Of a stretch of DNA of 64,000 nucleotides, positions 58,466-64,000 are shown in pieces. The stretch comes from Nocardia sputorum (lineage in GTDB: Bacteria; Actinomycetota; Actinomycetes; Mycobacteriales; Mycobacteriaceae). Both the position numbers and the translations under genes were made by a program. Below the pieces are notes generated by a model. That model searched no databases. It was not told the DNA's origin and saw nothing but the letters and a program-made list of their open reading frames with translations. The stretch covers positions 2,914,001-2,978,000 of the forward strand of contig NZ_AP026978.1 in NCBI RefSeq assembly GCF_027924405.1. Reading direction: 5' to 3'. Each line of letters begins with the position of its first letter. Positions within the stretch are counted from its first letter, which is position 1.

Positions 58466-59839
58466 ATGAGCGAGCGACTGGTGGTCATCGGCGGTGACGC
58501 GACGGGCATGTCGGCGGCGTCGCAGGCGCGCCGGATGAAGGACGCGAGCGCGCTGGAGATCGTCGTGTTCGAGCGCGGCGGGTTCGCCTCCTACTCGGCC
58601 TGCGGCATCCCGTACTGGGTCGGCGGCCATGTCGACGAGCGGGACGCCCTGATCGCCCGCACCCCGGCAGAACACCGCTCCCGCGACATCGACCTGCGAC
58701 TGCACACCGAGGTGACCGCGATCGACGTCGACGGCGCCCGCGTGCGGCACCGCGACCAGGAAACCGGCGCGTCGGCCTGGCTGCCCTACGACCACCTGGT
58801 GATCGCCACCGGCGCCCGCCCGGTGCGGCCACCGCTGCCCGGCATCGACGCCGATGGCGTGCACGGCGTGCAGACCCTCGACGACGGGCAAGCCTTGCTC
58901 CAGACGCTGGAGCGGGCCCGCGGCAACCGCGCCGTCGTGGTCGGCGCAGGCTACATCGGCGTGGAGATGGCGGAGGCGCTCATCCGGCGCGGCTACGACG
59001 TCACGATGGTCAACCGCGGCCCGGAACCGATGTCCACGCTCGACCCCGATATGGGCGCCCTGGTGCGCGACGCCATGTGCGGCATGGGCATCAAGGTGGT
59101 CGGCGACGCGGAGGTGGCCGAGCTGCGGACCGGCGCCGACGGCCGGGTGTCCGCGGTCGTCACCGACACCGCGGAGTACCCGGCGGACGTCGTGGTGCTC
59201 GGCATCGGCGTGCGCCCGGAGACCGAACTCGCCCGCGCCGCCGGGCTGCCGCTGGGGCAGTACGGCGGGCTGCGGACCGACCTCGCCATGCGGGTGCGCG
59301 GTTACGAGAACATCTGGGCGGGCGGTGATTGCGTCGAGGTGCTGGATCTGGTCTCCGGCCGCGCACGCCACATTCCGCTGGGCACCCATGCCAACAAGCA
59401 CGGTCAGATCATCGGCGCGAACATCGGCGGGGGATACGCGGTCTTTCCCGGCGTCGTGGGCACCGCGGTCAGCAAGGTATGCGAGCTGGAGGTAGCCCGG
59501 ACGGGACTCCGCGAGAAGGACGCTCACGCGGCGGGCCTGCAATACGTGAGTGTCACGGTGGAATCCACCAACCGCGCCGGCTACTACCCGGACGCCCAGA
59601 CGATGACGGTGAAGATGCTCGCCGAACGTTTCACCGGCCGCTTGCTCGGCGCACAGATCGTGGGCCGCGAGGGCGCGGGCAAACGCGTGGACATCGCGGC
59701 GGTCGCACTGACCGCCCGGATGACGGTGGAGCAGATGACGATGCTCGACCTCGGCTACGCCCCGCCGTTCTCCCCGGTGTGGGACCCGGTTCTGGTCGCC
59801 GCGCGCAAGGCCGTCACCGCCGTTCGCCGACGTGGGTAG
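58466..59839 (+). CDS. Pyridine nucleotide-disulfide oxidoreductase (CoA-disulfide reductase-like)
   Basis: A 457-residue flavoprotein. VVIGGDATGMSAASQARRM binds FAD, the single active-site Cys is in SYSACGIPYWVGG, VVVGAGYIGVEMAEALIRRG binds NAD(P)H, and IWAGGDCVEV closes the FAD site. One Cys rather than CxxC fits CoA-disulfide reductase, NADH oxidase or NADH peroxidase types. TAGCGT (58453-58458) sits seven bases before the ATG without a Shine-Dalgarno, so the mRNA may be leaderless. Confidence 0.87.
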   Translation: MSERLVVIGGDATGMSAASQARRMKDASALEIVVFERGGFASYSACGIPYWVGGHVDERDALIARTPAEHRSRDIDLRLHTEVTAIDVDGARVRHRDQETGASAWLPYDHLVIATGARPVRPPLPGIDADGVHGVQTLDDGQALLQTLERARGNRAVVVGAGYIGVEMAEALIRRGYDVTMVNRGPEPMSTLDPDMGALVRDAMCGMGIKVVGDAEVAELRTGADGRVSAVVTDTAEYPADVVVLGIGVRPETELARAAGLPLGQYGGLRTDLAMRVRGYENIWAGGDCVEVLDLVSGRARHIPLGTHANKHGQIIGANIGGGYAVFPGVVGTAVSKVCELEVARTGLREKDAHAAGLQYVSVTVESTNRAGYYPDAQTMTVKMLAERFTGRLLGAQIVGREGAGKRVDIAAVALTARMTVEQMTMLDLGYAPPFSPVWDPVLVAARKAVTAVRRRG

Positions 59840-59844
59840 GGCGC

Positions 59845-60237
59845 TCAGGCGCCGAACAGTTCGAGCAACTCGCTCTTGCCGAACATGACCGCGGCGTCGC
59901 GGGCAGACGGGGTGCCCGCGTCGGGGTCGGCTCCCGCCGCGGCGAGCAGGCGCACGATCTCGGTCTCGCCCTTGAACACCGCTCCGGCCAGGGGAGTCCG
60001 GCCCTTGTCGTTCGCCCGGTTCGGATCGGCGGACCGCTGCAGCAGCGCTGCCACGGCGTCGGGGTGCCCGTGGTAGGCGGCGAGCATGAGCAGCGTGTCA
60101 CCGGCATCGTTGGTGAGATCGACCGGCACGCCGGCGTCCACGTAGGCGGCCAACCTCGCGGCATCTCCGTGCCGGGCGAAGTCGAACACCTTGGTGGCCA
60201 GTTCGAGCAGTTCCGGGTCGATTTCGCCGGCGTTCAT
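59845..60237 (-). CDS. Ankyrin-repeat protein
   Basis: A 130-residue protein with three ankyrin repeats: VFDFARHGDAARLAAYVDAGVPVDLTND, GDTLLMLAAYHGHPDAVAALLQRSADPNRAND, and GRTPLAGAVFKGETEIVRLLAAAGADPDAGTP, each in pieces. These mediate protein contacts; the partner is unknown. AGGAGTGAGCGG precedes ATG 60237. It lies 31 bp after the UdgX gene on the same strand and may share its mRNA. Confidence 0.87.
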   Translation of the reverse strand: MNAGEIDPELLELATKVFDFARHGDAARLAAYVDAGVPVDLTNDAGDTLLMLAAYHGHPDAVAALLQRSADPNRANDKGRTPLAGAVFKGETEIVRLLAAAGADPDAGTPSARDAAVMFGKSELLELFGA

Positions 60238-60268
60238 CCGCTCACTCCTGTCGTGGGCCGCGCGCGAG

Positions 60269-60901
60269 TCAGCGCGTCGCCGCGGATTTTCCCAGTTGCT
60301 CCCGCACGATGCGTAGATCGGCGACGAACCCGTCATAGGCGGCGGTCCGATCGGGCGCGCGCAGTACCGACGACGGGTGCACCGTCGCGATCGCGCGGAA
60401 GTCCGCGGTCTCGACGACCTCACCGCGGCGTTCGCTGACCTTGAACGAAGGGCCGAGCAGCGCCTGCGCGGCGATCGCGCCGAGGCACACCACCAACCGT
60501 GGGCGCAGGAGGTCGAGCTCGGCGTCGAGCCACGCCGAACAGGCGACCACCTCGGTGCGGCCGGGCTGCTTGTGAATCCGGCGCTTGCCGCGCTCCACGA
60601 ACTTGAAATGCTTCACCGCGTTGGTCACATAGACGGCGTCGCGATCGATGCCGACGTCCGCCAGCGCCCGGTCCAGCAGCCGCCCCGCCGGGCCGACGAA
60701 CGGCTGCCCCGTCACGTCCTCCTGATCGCCGGGTTGCTCGCCGATCAGCACCACGTCCGCGTCCGGAGGACCGGCGCCGAAGACCGTCTGCGTGGCGTGG
60801 CGGTAGAGATCGCACCCGCGACAGTCGCAGGCCGCTTGCCGCAGCCCCGTCAGATCCGCGTTCTCGGGTACGAACATCGCGGCGCCGGGCGCCTTCGTCA
60901 C
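60269..60901 (-). CDS. udgX: UdgX-type uracil-DNA glycosylase
   Basis: A 210-residue family 4-like UDG. Motif A is GEQPGDQED; Cys residues for a 4Fe-4S cluster are in CDCRGCDLY, VACSAWL and VVCLGAI; motif B is HPSSVLRAPDR. The R-loop GKRRIHKQ places His at residue 110, matching the His of M. smegmatis UdgX (His109) that binds covalently to DNA after uracil removal. GTG 60901 is chosen because AGGAGG lies just upstream; ATG 60877 is an alternative. Confidence 0.9.
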   Translation of the reverse strand: MTKAPGAAMFVPENADLTGLRQAACDCRGCDLYRHATQTVFGAGPPDADVVLIGEQPGDQEDVTGQPFVGPAGRLLDRALADVGIDRDAVYVTNAVKHFKFVERGKRRIHKQPGRTEVVACSAWLDAELDLLRPRLVVCLGAIAAQALLGPSFKVSERRGEVVETADFRAIATVHPSSVLRAPDRTAAYDGFVADLRIVREQLGKSAATR

Positions 60902-61026
60902 TGTCCGCCTCCTGCCTTCGGCGGGGCCGCGACGGCCGTCGCCGAACTCCGCTGCCGCTCGTGCTGGTGGCGGCTTACCCGTTTCGGCGGCCCTCACGCG
61001 CGCGTCGCGAATCTCCCTCCCACGTG

Positions 61027-61055
61027 CTGAACGAGGTGACATGGGTCGGTATAGT
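61027..61055 (+). promoter_or_regulatory. Housekeeping-type promoter, leaderless GT87 gene
   Basis: CTGAAC (61027-61032), 17 bases, TATAGT (61050-61055), then eight bases to the ATG. The distance implies a transcript starting at or within a base or two of the start codon. Confidence 0.55.
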
Positions 61056-61063
61056 CGCCGCGG

Positions 61064-62371
61064 ATGAGTAGTGTCACCGCCACCGCCGGAACGCCGATGT
61101 CCCAGAACCGTCGACTCGGGCGTGTGCTGCGGGCGGCGCCGGTCCTGTCGCTCGCGTTCTCCGCGTTCTGTCTCCTGACACCGGTCTGGCCGTTCCACAA
61201 GATCACCGGCGGGTTCATCGACCTGCAGGTGTATCGACTGGGCGTGGATGCCATGCGGCACGGCGCCGACATGTACGGGCAACTACCGCAGACCACCATC
61301 GGGGCGGGCCTGCCGTTCATCTATCCGCCGTTCGCCGCGCTCGCGCTGGGTCCCTTCGCGATGCTGCCGTGGGATGTCGCCGCCCTGAGCTTCTTCGTCT
61401 CCTCGGTGGCCGCATTGGCTCTCACGCTCTATCTGGTGGCACGGCGGGTCTGGCCGGACGAGTCGCAGCGGCGGCTGGCGGCGTGGGCCACCGCGTGCGC
61501 GACTCCGTTGGGGCTGCTGCTGGAGCCGATCCACTCCACGCTGGATTTCGGTCAGGTCAATCTACTGCTGATGGCTCTGGTCGCCGCCGACTGTCTCACG
61601 CACAAGCCGCGCTGGCCCCGGGGCATGCTGATCGGCATCGCGGCCGCGATCAAGCTGACGCCCGCGGCGTTCGTGCTCTATTTCCTGGTCCGCCGGGACT
61701 ACCGCGCGGCCGCGACCGCCGCCGTCACCGGTGCGGCGGCGACGGCGCTCGGTTTCGCGATTCTCCCCAAGGAATCCGTCAAGTATTGGTTCGGTGGTCT
61801 CGGCAACGTGTCCGGACTGAGCGGCTCGGCCTTCCACACCAATCAGTCGATTCAGGCGGTGTTCTCGCGGTTCGAAGTGCCGGAGCCCGCGTTCACCGTG
61901 ATCTGGCTGGTCCTCGGCGCGCTGCTGCTCGCCCTGGTCGTCGCCGCCATGCGCCGGGCCGCCGACCTGCCCGCGCTCGCGCTGGCCCTCAATGCCGTCT
62001 TCACACTGCTCGTCTCGCCGATCTCCTGGTCGCACCACTGGGTGTGGATCGCACCCGCCCTGTTCGCCGTGGTCGGCTATGCGAGCCGACTGCCTGTCCG
62101 GCGCGCGATCGGGTGGTGGGTGACGTTCGTGGTCACCGCGGCGGTGTTCGTCATCGGACCGCACAACTGGCTGCCCGACGGCGAACACCGGGAAACCGCG
62201 TGGACGCCCTGGCAGCACTTCATCGGCAACACCTACGTCTGGTTCAGTGTGGTGCTGGTCGTGCTGTTCCTGCTCGCCGGGAAGCGCTCCGTCACCCGGG
62301 GCGGGAACCCGTCATCCGGCGAGCCGGTCCGGACGTCCGACGACACGCCCTCGGCGCTGACCACACGCTGA
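61064..62371 (+). CDS. GT87 (DUF2029) polyprenol-phosphate mannosyltransferase
   Basis: A 435-residue membrane protein with about ten helices. IDLQVYRLGVDAMRHGADMYG holds the Asp of the first extracytoplasmic loop conserved in GT87; GLPFIYPPFAALAL and LDFGQVNLLLMALVAADCL follow, the last being the family hallmark (F-G-Q-V/I-N). GT87 enzymes add alpha-1,2-mannose from polyprenyl-phosphate-mannose to PIMs, lipomannan or arabinomannan in the cell envelope. A TATAGT box eight bases before the ATG implies a leaderless mRNA. Confidence 0.87.
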   Translation: MSSVTATAGTPMSQNRRLGRVLRAAPVLSLAFSAFCLLTPVWPFHKITGGFIDLQVYRLGVDAMRHGADMYGQLPQTTIGAGLPFIYPPFAALALGPFAMLPWDVAALSFFVSSVAALALTLYLVARRVWPDESQRRLAAWATACATPLGLLLEPIHSTLDFGQVNLLLMALVAADCLTHKPRWPRGMLIGIAAAIKLTPAAFVLYFLVRRDYRAAATAAVTGAAATALGFAILPKESVKYWFGGLGNVSGLSGSAFHTNQSIQAVFSRFEVPEPAFTVIWLVLGALLLALVVAAMRRAADLPALALALNAVFTLLVSPISWSHHWVWIAPALFAVVGYASRLPVRRAIGWWVTFVVTAAVFVIGPHNWLPDGEHRETAWTPWQHFIGNTYVWFSVVLVVLFLLAGKRSVTRGGNPSSGEPVRTSDDTPSALTTR

Positions 62372-62381
62372 GGGGCGGCCG

Positions 62382-62398
62382 GGCGGCGACCCGCCGCC
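62382..62398. terminator. Convergent hairpin
   Basis: GGCGGCG and CGCCGCC form a 7-bp GC stem around ACC, in the 30-bp gap between the GT87 and SnoaL stop codons. It may serve both. Confidence 0.5.
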
Positions 62399-62401
62399 AC
62401 G

Positions 62402-62848
62402 TCACCCCATGCCGGGTGCGGAGGGCGCGACGAAGAGGAAGCTCTTCTCTTCGACGCGCTGCTTGATCCGCCAACGTCCGTCTACGCGGACGAACGTGTC
62501 GAGGTACCAGAGCCCGCACAGCATCATCGTCGGCGGCCCGTCACCGCCGGACACCACCATCGGGTTGTGGCACATCGTCCGCCCGGTGGCCGTGTCGCCG
62601 TCGACTTCGATGGACGAGTTGCTGATCAGGTGCTGGAAGGCGGGAAAGTTCGGCAGAACGGAGGCGAGGAACTCCTTCGTCGCCGCCAGATCGCCCACCG
62701 AGCCGCCCATGGCGGAGTAATCGATGTGGGCGTCGGGTGTGAACACGTCGTCCAGCAGGTCCCACTGCCGGGTGTCGACCGCGTGCGAATATCGCACCAT
62801 CAGGTCTTCGATCTCGAGTCGATCCGAAATCTCCTGCAACGACAGCAT
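62402..62848 (-). CDS. SnoaL-like / NTF2-fold protein
   Basis: A 148-residue cone-fold protein. IEDLMVRYSHAVDTRQWDLLDDVFTPDAHIDYSAMGG, in pieces, is the SnoaL_4 opening; FQHLISNSSIEVDGDTATGRTMCHNPM and GLWYLDTFVRVDGRWRIKQR complete the fold. Members are isomerases, dehydratases or ligand-binding proteins often used in steroid or polyketide metabolism. The substrate is unknown. Confidence 0.85.
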   Translation of the reverse strand: MLSLQEISDRLEIEDLMVRYSHAVDTRQWDLLDDVFTPDAHIDYSAMGGSVGDLAATKEFLASVLPNFPAFQHLISNSSIEVDGDTATGRTMCHNPMVVSGGDGPPTMMLCGLWYLDTFVRVDGRWRIKQRVEEKSFLFVAPSAPGMG

Positions 62849-62920
62849 GCCCGCCTCCGATTGACGTCGATACCCCGGCTATGCCACCAGGATTCGGCGG
62901 GTGAGGCAAGGTCCGTGCGG

Positions 62921-63112
62921 TTACGCCTTGTGCGGCAGGATGTTCAGTACCAGCGTGAGCCCCGCCACAATGCTCACGCACGCCACCAGGGTGGCGAACG
63001 CCGATTGGGTAAGCGTCGCGATGCCGATCGAAAAGGCAAGGCACGTGGTCAAAGCGAGCGCGCCGGTTCCCGGTTCCACACCGGCGATCCGGGTTGGTCG
63101 GTGATCCGTCAT
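62921..63112 (-). CDS. 63-residue two-helix membrane protein
   Basis: A small protein: a polar start (MTDHRPTRIAGVEPGTG), then helices LALTTCLAFSIGIATL and FATLVACVSIVAGLTLVLNIL, and the tail PHKA. I recognise no family. It has no Shine-Dalgarno. A consensus SigF promoter ends nine bases before its ATG, the same spacing as for the nucleotidyltransferase gene, so it is probably a leaderless general-stress gene. The palindrome CATAGCTATG covers the start codon. Confidence 0.6.
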   Translation of the reverse strand: MTDHRPTRIAGVEPGTGALALTTCLAFSIGIATLTQSAFATLVACVSIVAGLTLVLNILPHKA

Positions 63113-63121
63113 AGCTATGTA

Positions 63122-63148
63122 ATACCCACGCTGCCTCGTTACGAAACC
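63122..63148 (-). promoter_or_regulatory. Consensus SigF promoter for 63-aa gene
   Basis: On the minus strand GGTTT, 16 bases, GGGTAT: a full match to GGWWT-N16/17-GGGTAY, nine bases before the start codon. It is the best SigF match in the window, though 23 kb from sigF. Confidence 0.7.
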
Positions 63149-63234
63149 GTGATAGACAGTCGGCCTTCCGCCTCGGCCTCGATCGCAGGTCGGTGACCCC
63201 GCGGACACAGCTCTGGATGCACGGCAGGCGTACA

Positions 63235-63246
63235 GTACGTACGTAC
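63235..63246. promoter_or_regulatory. GTACGTACGTAC palindrome upstream of tam-like gene
   Basis: A 12-bp perfect palindrome, 28 bp before the methyltransferase GTG. Such GTAC-type palindromes are common TetR-family operators in actinobacteria. No regulator is adjacent inside the window. Confidence 0.4.
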
Positions 63247-63274
63247 GGTTTGGTAGAGCCTCTCGGAGTGGCCT

Positions 63275-64000
63275 GTGTGGAATCCTCAGCAATACCTCGC
63301 GTTCGACGACCATCGCTCCCGCCCCTTCTTCGACCTGCTGTCCCGGGTGACGGCGGACGAACCGCGGGTGGTGGTGGACCTGGGCTGCGGCCCTGGGCAC
63401 CTCACGGCGGTCCTCGCCCAGCGCTGGCCCGGCGCGATCGTGCGAGCGCTCGACTCGTCGCCGGAAATGGTCGCGGCCGCGCGTGCGCGCGGGATCGACG
63501 CCGCGCTCGGGGCGGTGCAGGACTGGCAGCCGAGTCCGGAGACCGATGTCGTCGTCTGTAATGCCGTCCTCCACTGGGTGCCCGGACACCCCGATCTGCT
63601 GGCCCGATGGATGCGTCAGCTCCCCTCGGGTGCATTTCTGGCGGTTCAAGTACCCGCGAACTTCGACGCCGCCACGCATCGGGCGATCCGCCAGGTGGCC
63701 GCCCGCGACGAGTGGCGCGACAGCCTCGACCGAGCGGGCATCCTCGAGCCGCGGGCGGTACTCGATCCTGGCGCGTACGCCGACCTGCTCGACCTGGCCG
63801 GCGGGGCGGTCGACGCCTGGGAAACGACCTACTTGCAGCGCTTGACCGGTGACGATCCCGTGCTCGCGTGGGTGACCGGCACGGCGCTGCGACCGGTGCG
63901 CGGCGCGCTCGACGACGCGCAGTGGCAGGAGTTCACCGCACAACTCGCGCCGCTGCTGCGTAGCGCCTACCCTCGGCGAGCCGACGGCACGACCTGGCTG
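63275..64000 (+). CDS. Trans-aconitate 2-methyltransferase-like, cut by window end
   Basis: The frame runs off the window after 242 codons. MWNPQQYLAFDDHRSRPFFDLLSRV is the Tam N-terminus, VVDLGCGPGHLTAVLAQRWPG is SAM motif I, VVVCNAVLHWVPGH motif IV, and AFLAVQVPANFDAATH follows, each in pieces. The last visible residues, YPRRADGTTWL, are near the family C-terminus, so only a few residues are missing. Tam methylates trans-aconitate, a spontaneous product that inhibits the citric acid cycle. GTG 63275 has GGAG eight bases upstream. Confidence 0.88.
   Translation, partial: MWNPQQYLAFDDHRSRPFFDLLSRVTADEPRVVVDLGCGPGHLTAVLAQRWPGAIVRALDSSPEMVAAARARGIDAALGAVQDWQPSPETDVVVCNAVLHWVPGHPDLLARWMRQLPSGAFLAVQVPANFDAATHRAIRQVAARDEWRDSLDRAGILEPRAVLDPGAYADLLDLAGGAVDAWETTYLQRLTGDDPVLAWVTGTALRPVRGALDDAQWQEFTAQLAPLLRSAYPRRADGTTWL

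Noticed and set aside
1..64000. Mobile element, prophage or genomic island boundaries
   Set aside because: No transposase, integrase, phage gene, tRNA-flanking repeat or marked change in base composition was seen beyond short AT-rich regulatory gaps.

Overview
The window is very GC-rich, densely packed actinobacterial chromosome with many GTG and TTG starts and many ATGA stop/start overlaps. The gene content points to a mycolic-acid actinomycete, most likely Nocardia or a close relative. This is an inference from an EthA-type monooxygenase, a usfX-sigF pair with a UsfY-like protein, an Hrp1-like CBS protein, a UdgX-type glycosylase, an Erm-type methylase, a GT87 mannosyltransferase and a complete ectABCD operon. 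No rRNA, tRNA, IS element, prophage or CRISPR array was found, so it reads as ordinary chromosome rather than a mobile island.

Layout. 0-16 kb is a catabolic and redox region: epimerase, F420-type LLM oxidoreductase, methyltransferase, a short UvrA-like double ABC protein convergent with an MmyB-type regulator, an acyl-CoA dehydrogenase/SDR operon behind a 21-bp palindrome, a HAD hydrolase, a tandem-duplicated Lrp regulator, a VOC protein, an APC permease, an SsuD-like monooxygenase and EthA. 16-22 kb holds a TetR gene divergent from a 1061-residue single-chain acyl-CoA carboxylase across a 22-bp palindrome, then an acetolactate synthase with a 76-residue regulatory subunit. 22-33 kb holds an epoxide hydrolase/MarR pair, a pentapeptide-repeat protein, an AraC regulator, a PP2C phosphatase with zinc-ribbon-like cysteines preceded by an overlapping micro-ORF, an SDR, a P-loop protein, a FAD-Rieske oxidoreductase, a GT9 glycosyltransferase and two lipoproteins.

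33-44 kb is a general-stress region: UsfY-like protein, Hrp1-like CBS protein, metallophosphoesterase, BON protein, nucleotidyltransferase, ChaB-like protein, DUF6328 membrane protein, GT4 glycosyltransferase, STAS and PAS-ANTAR proteins, UsfX-type anti-sigma factor, SigF, a proline-rich protein, a small WDEWF protein and an OmpR/HK two-component system. Motifs of the form GGWWT-N15/16-GGGTAY, the SigF promoter type, precede almost every transcription unit here and one 63-residue membrane protein at 63.1 kb. Three intergenic regions carry them divergently. The inferred picture is one SigF regulon that includes its own partner-switching genes and a two-component system directly upstream of the ectoine/hydroxyectoine operon (44.1-47.3 kb), which ends in a 22-bp-stem hairpin.

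47-64 kb: lactate-oxidase-type flavoprotein, Erm methylase, a 699-residue proline-rich TPR/Sel1-like protein with a membrane Ser/Thr kinase, a DapB-like dehydrogenase plus carboxymuconolactone decarboxylase, an amino-acid permease, a CoA-disulfide-reductase-like flavoprotein, an ankyrin protein, UdgX, a GT87 mannosyltransferase, a SnoaL-like protein and a trans-aconitate methyltransferase-like gene cut by the window end. Functional calls come from reading motifs and remembered family features; no database search was possible.
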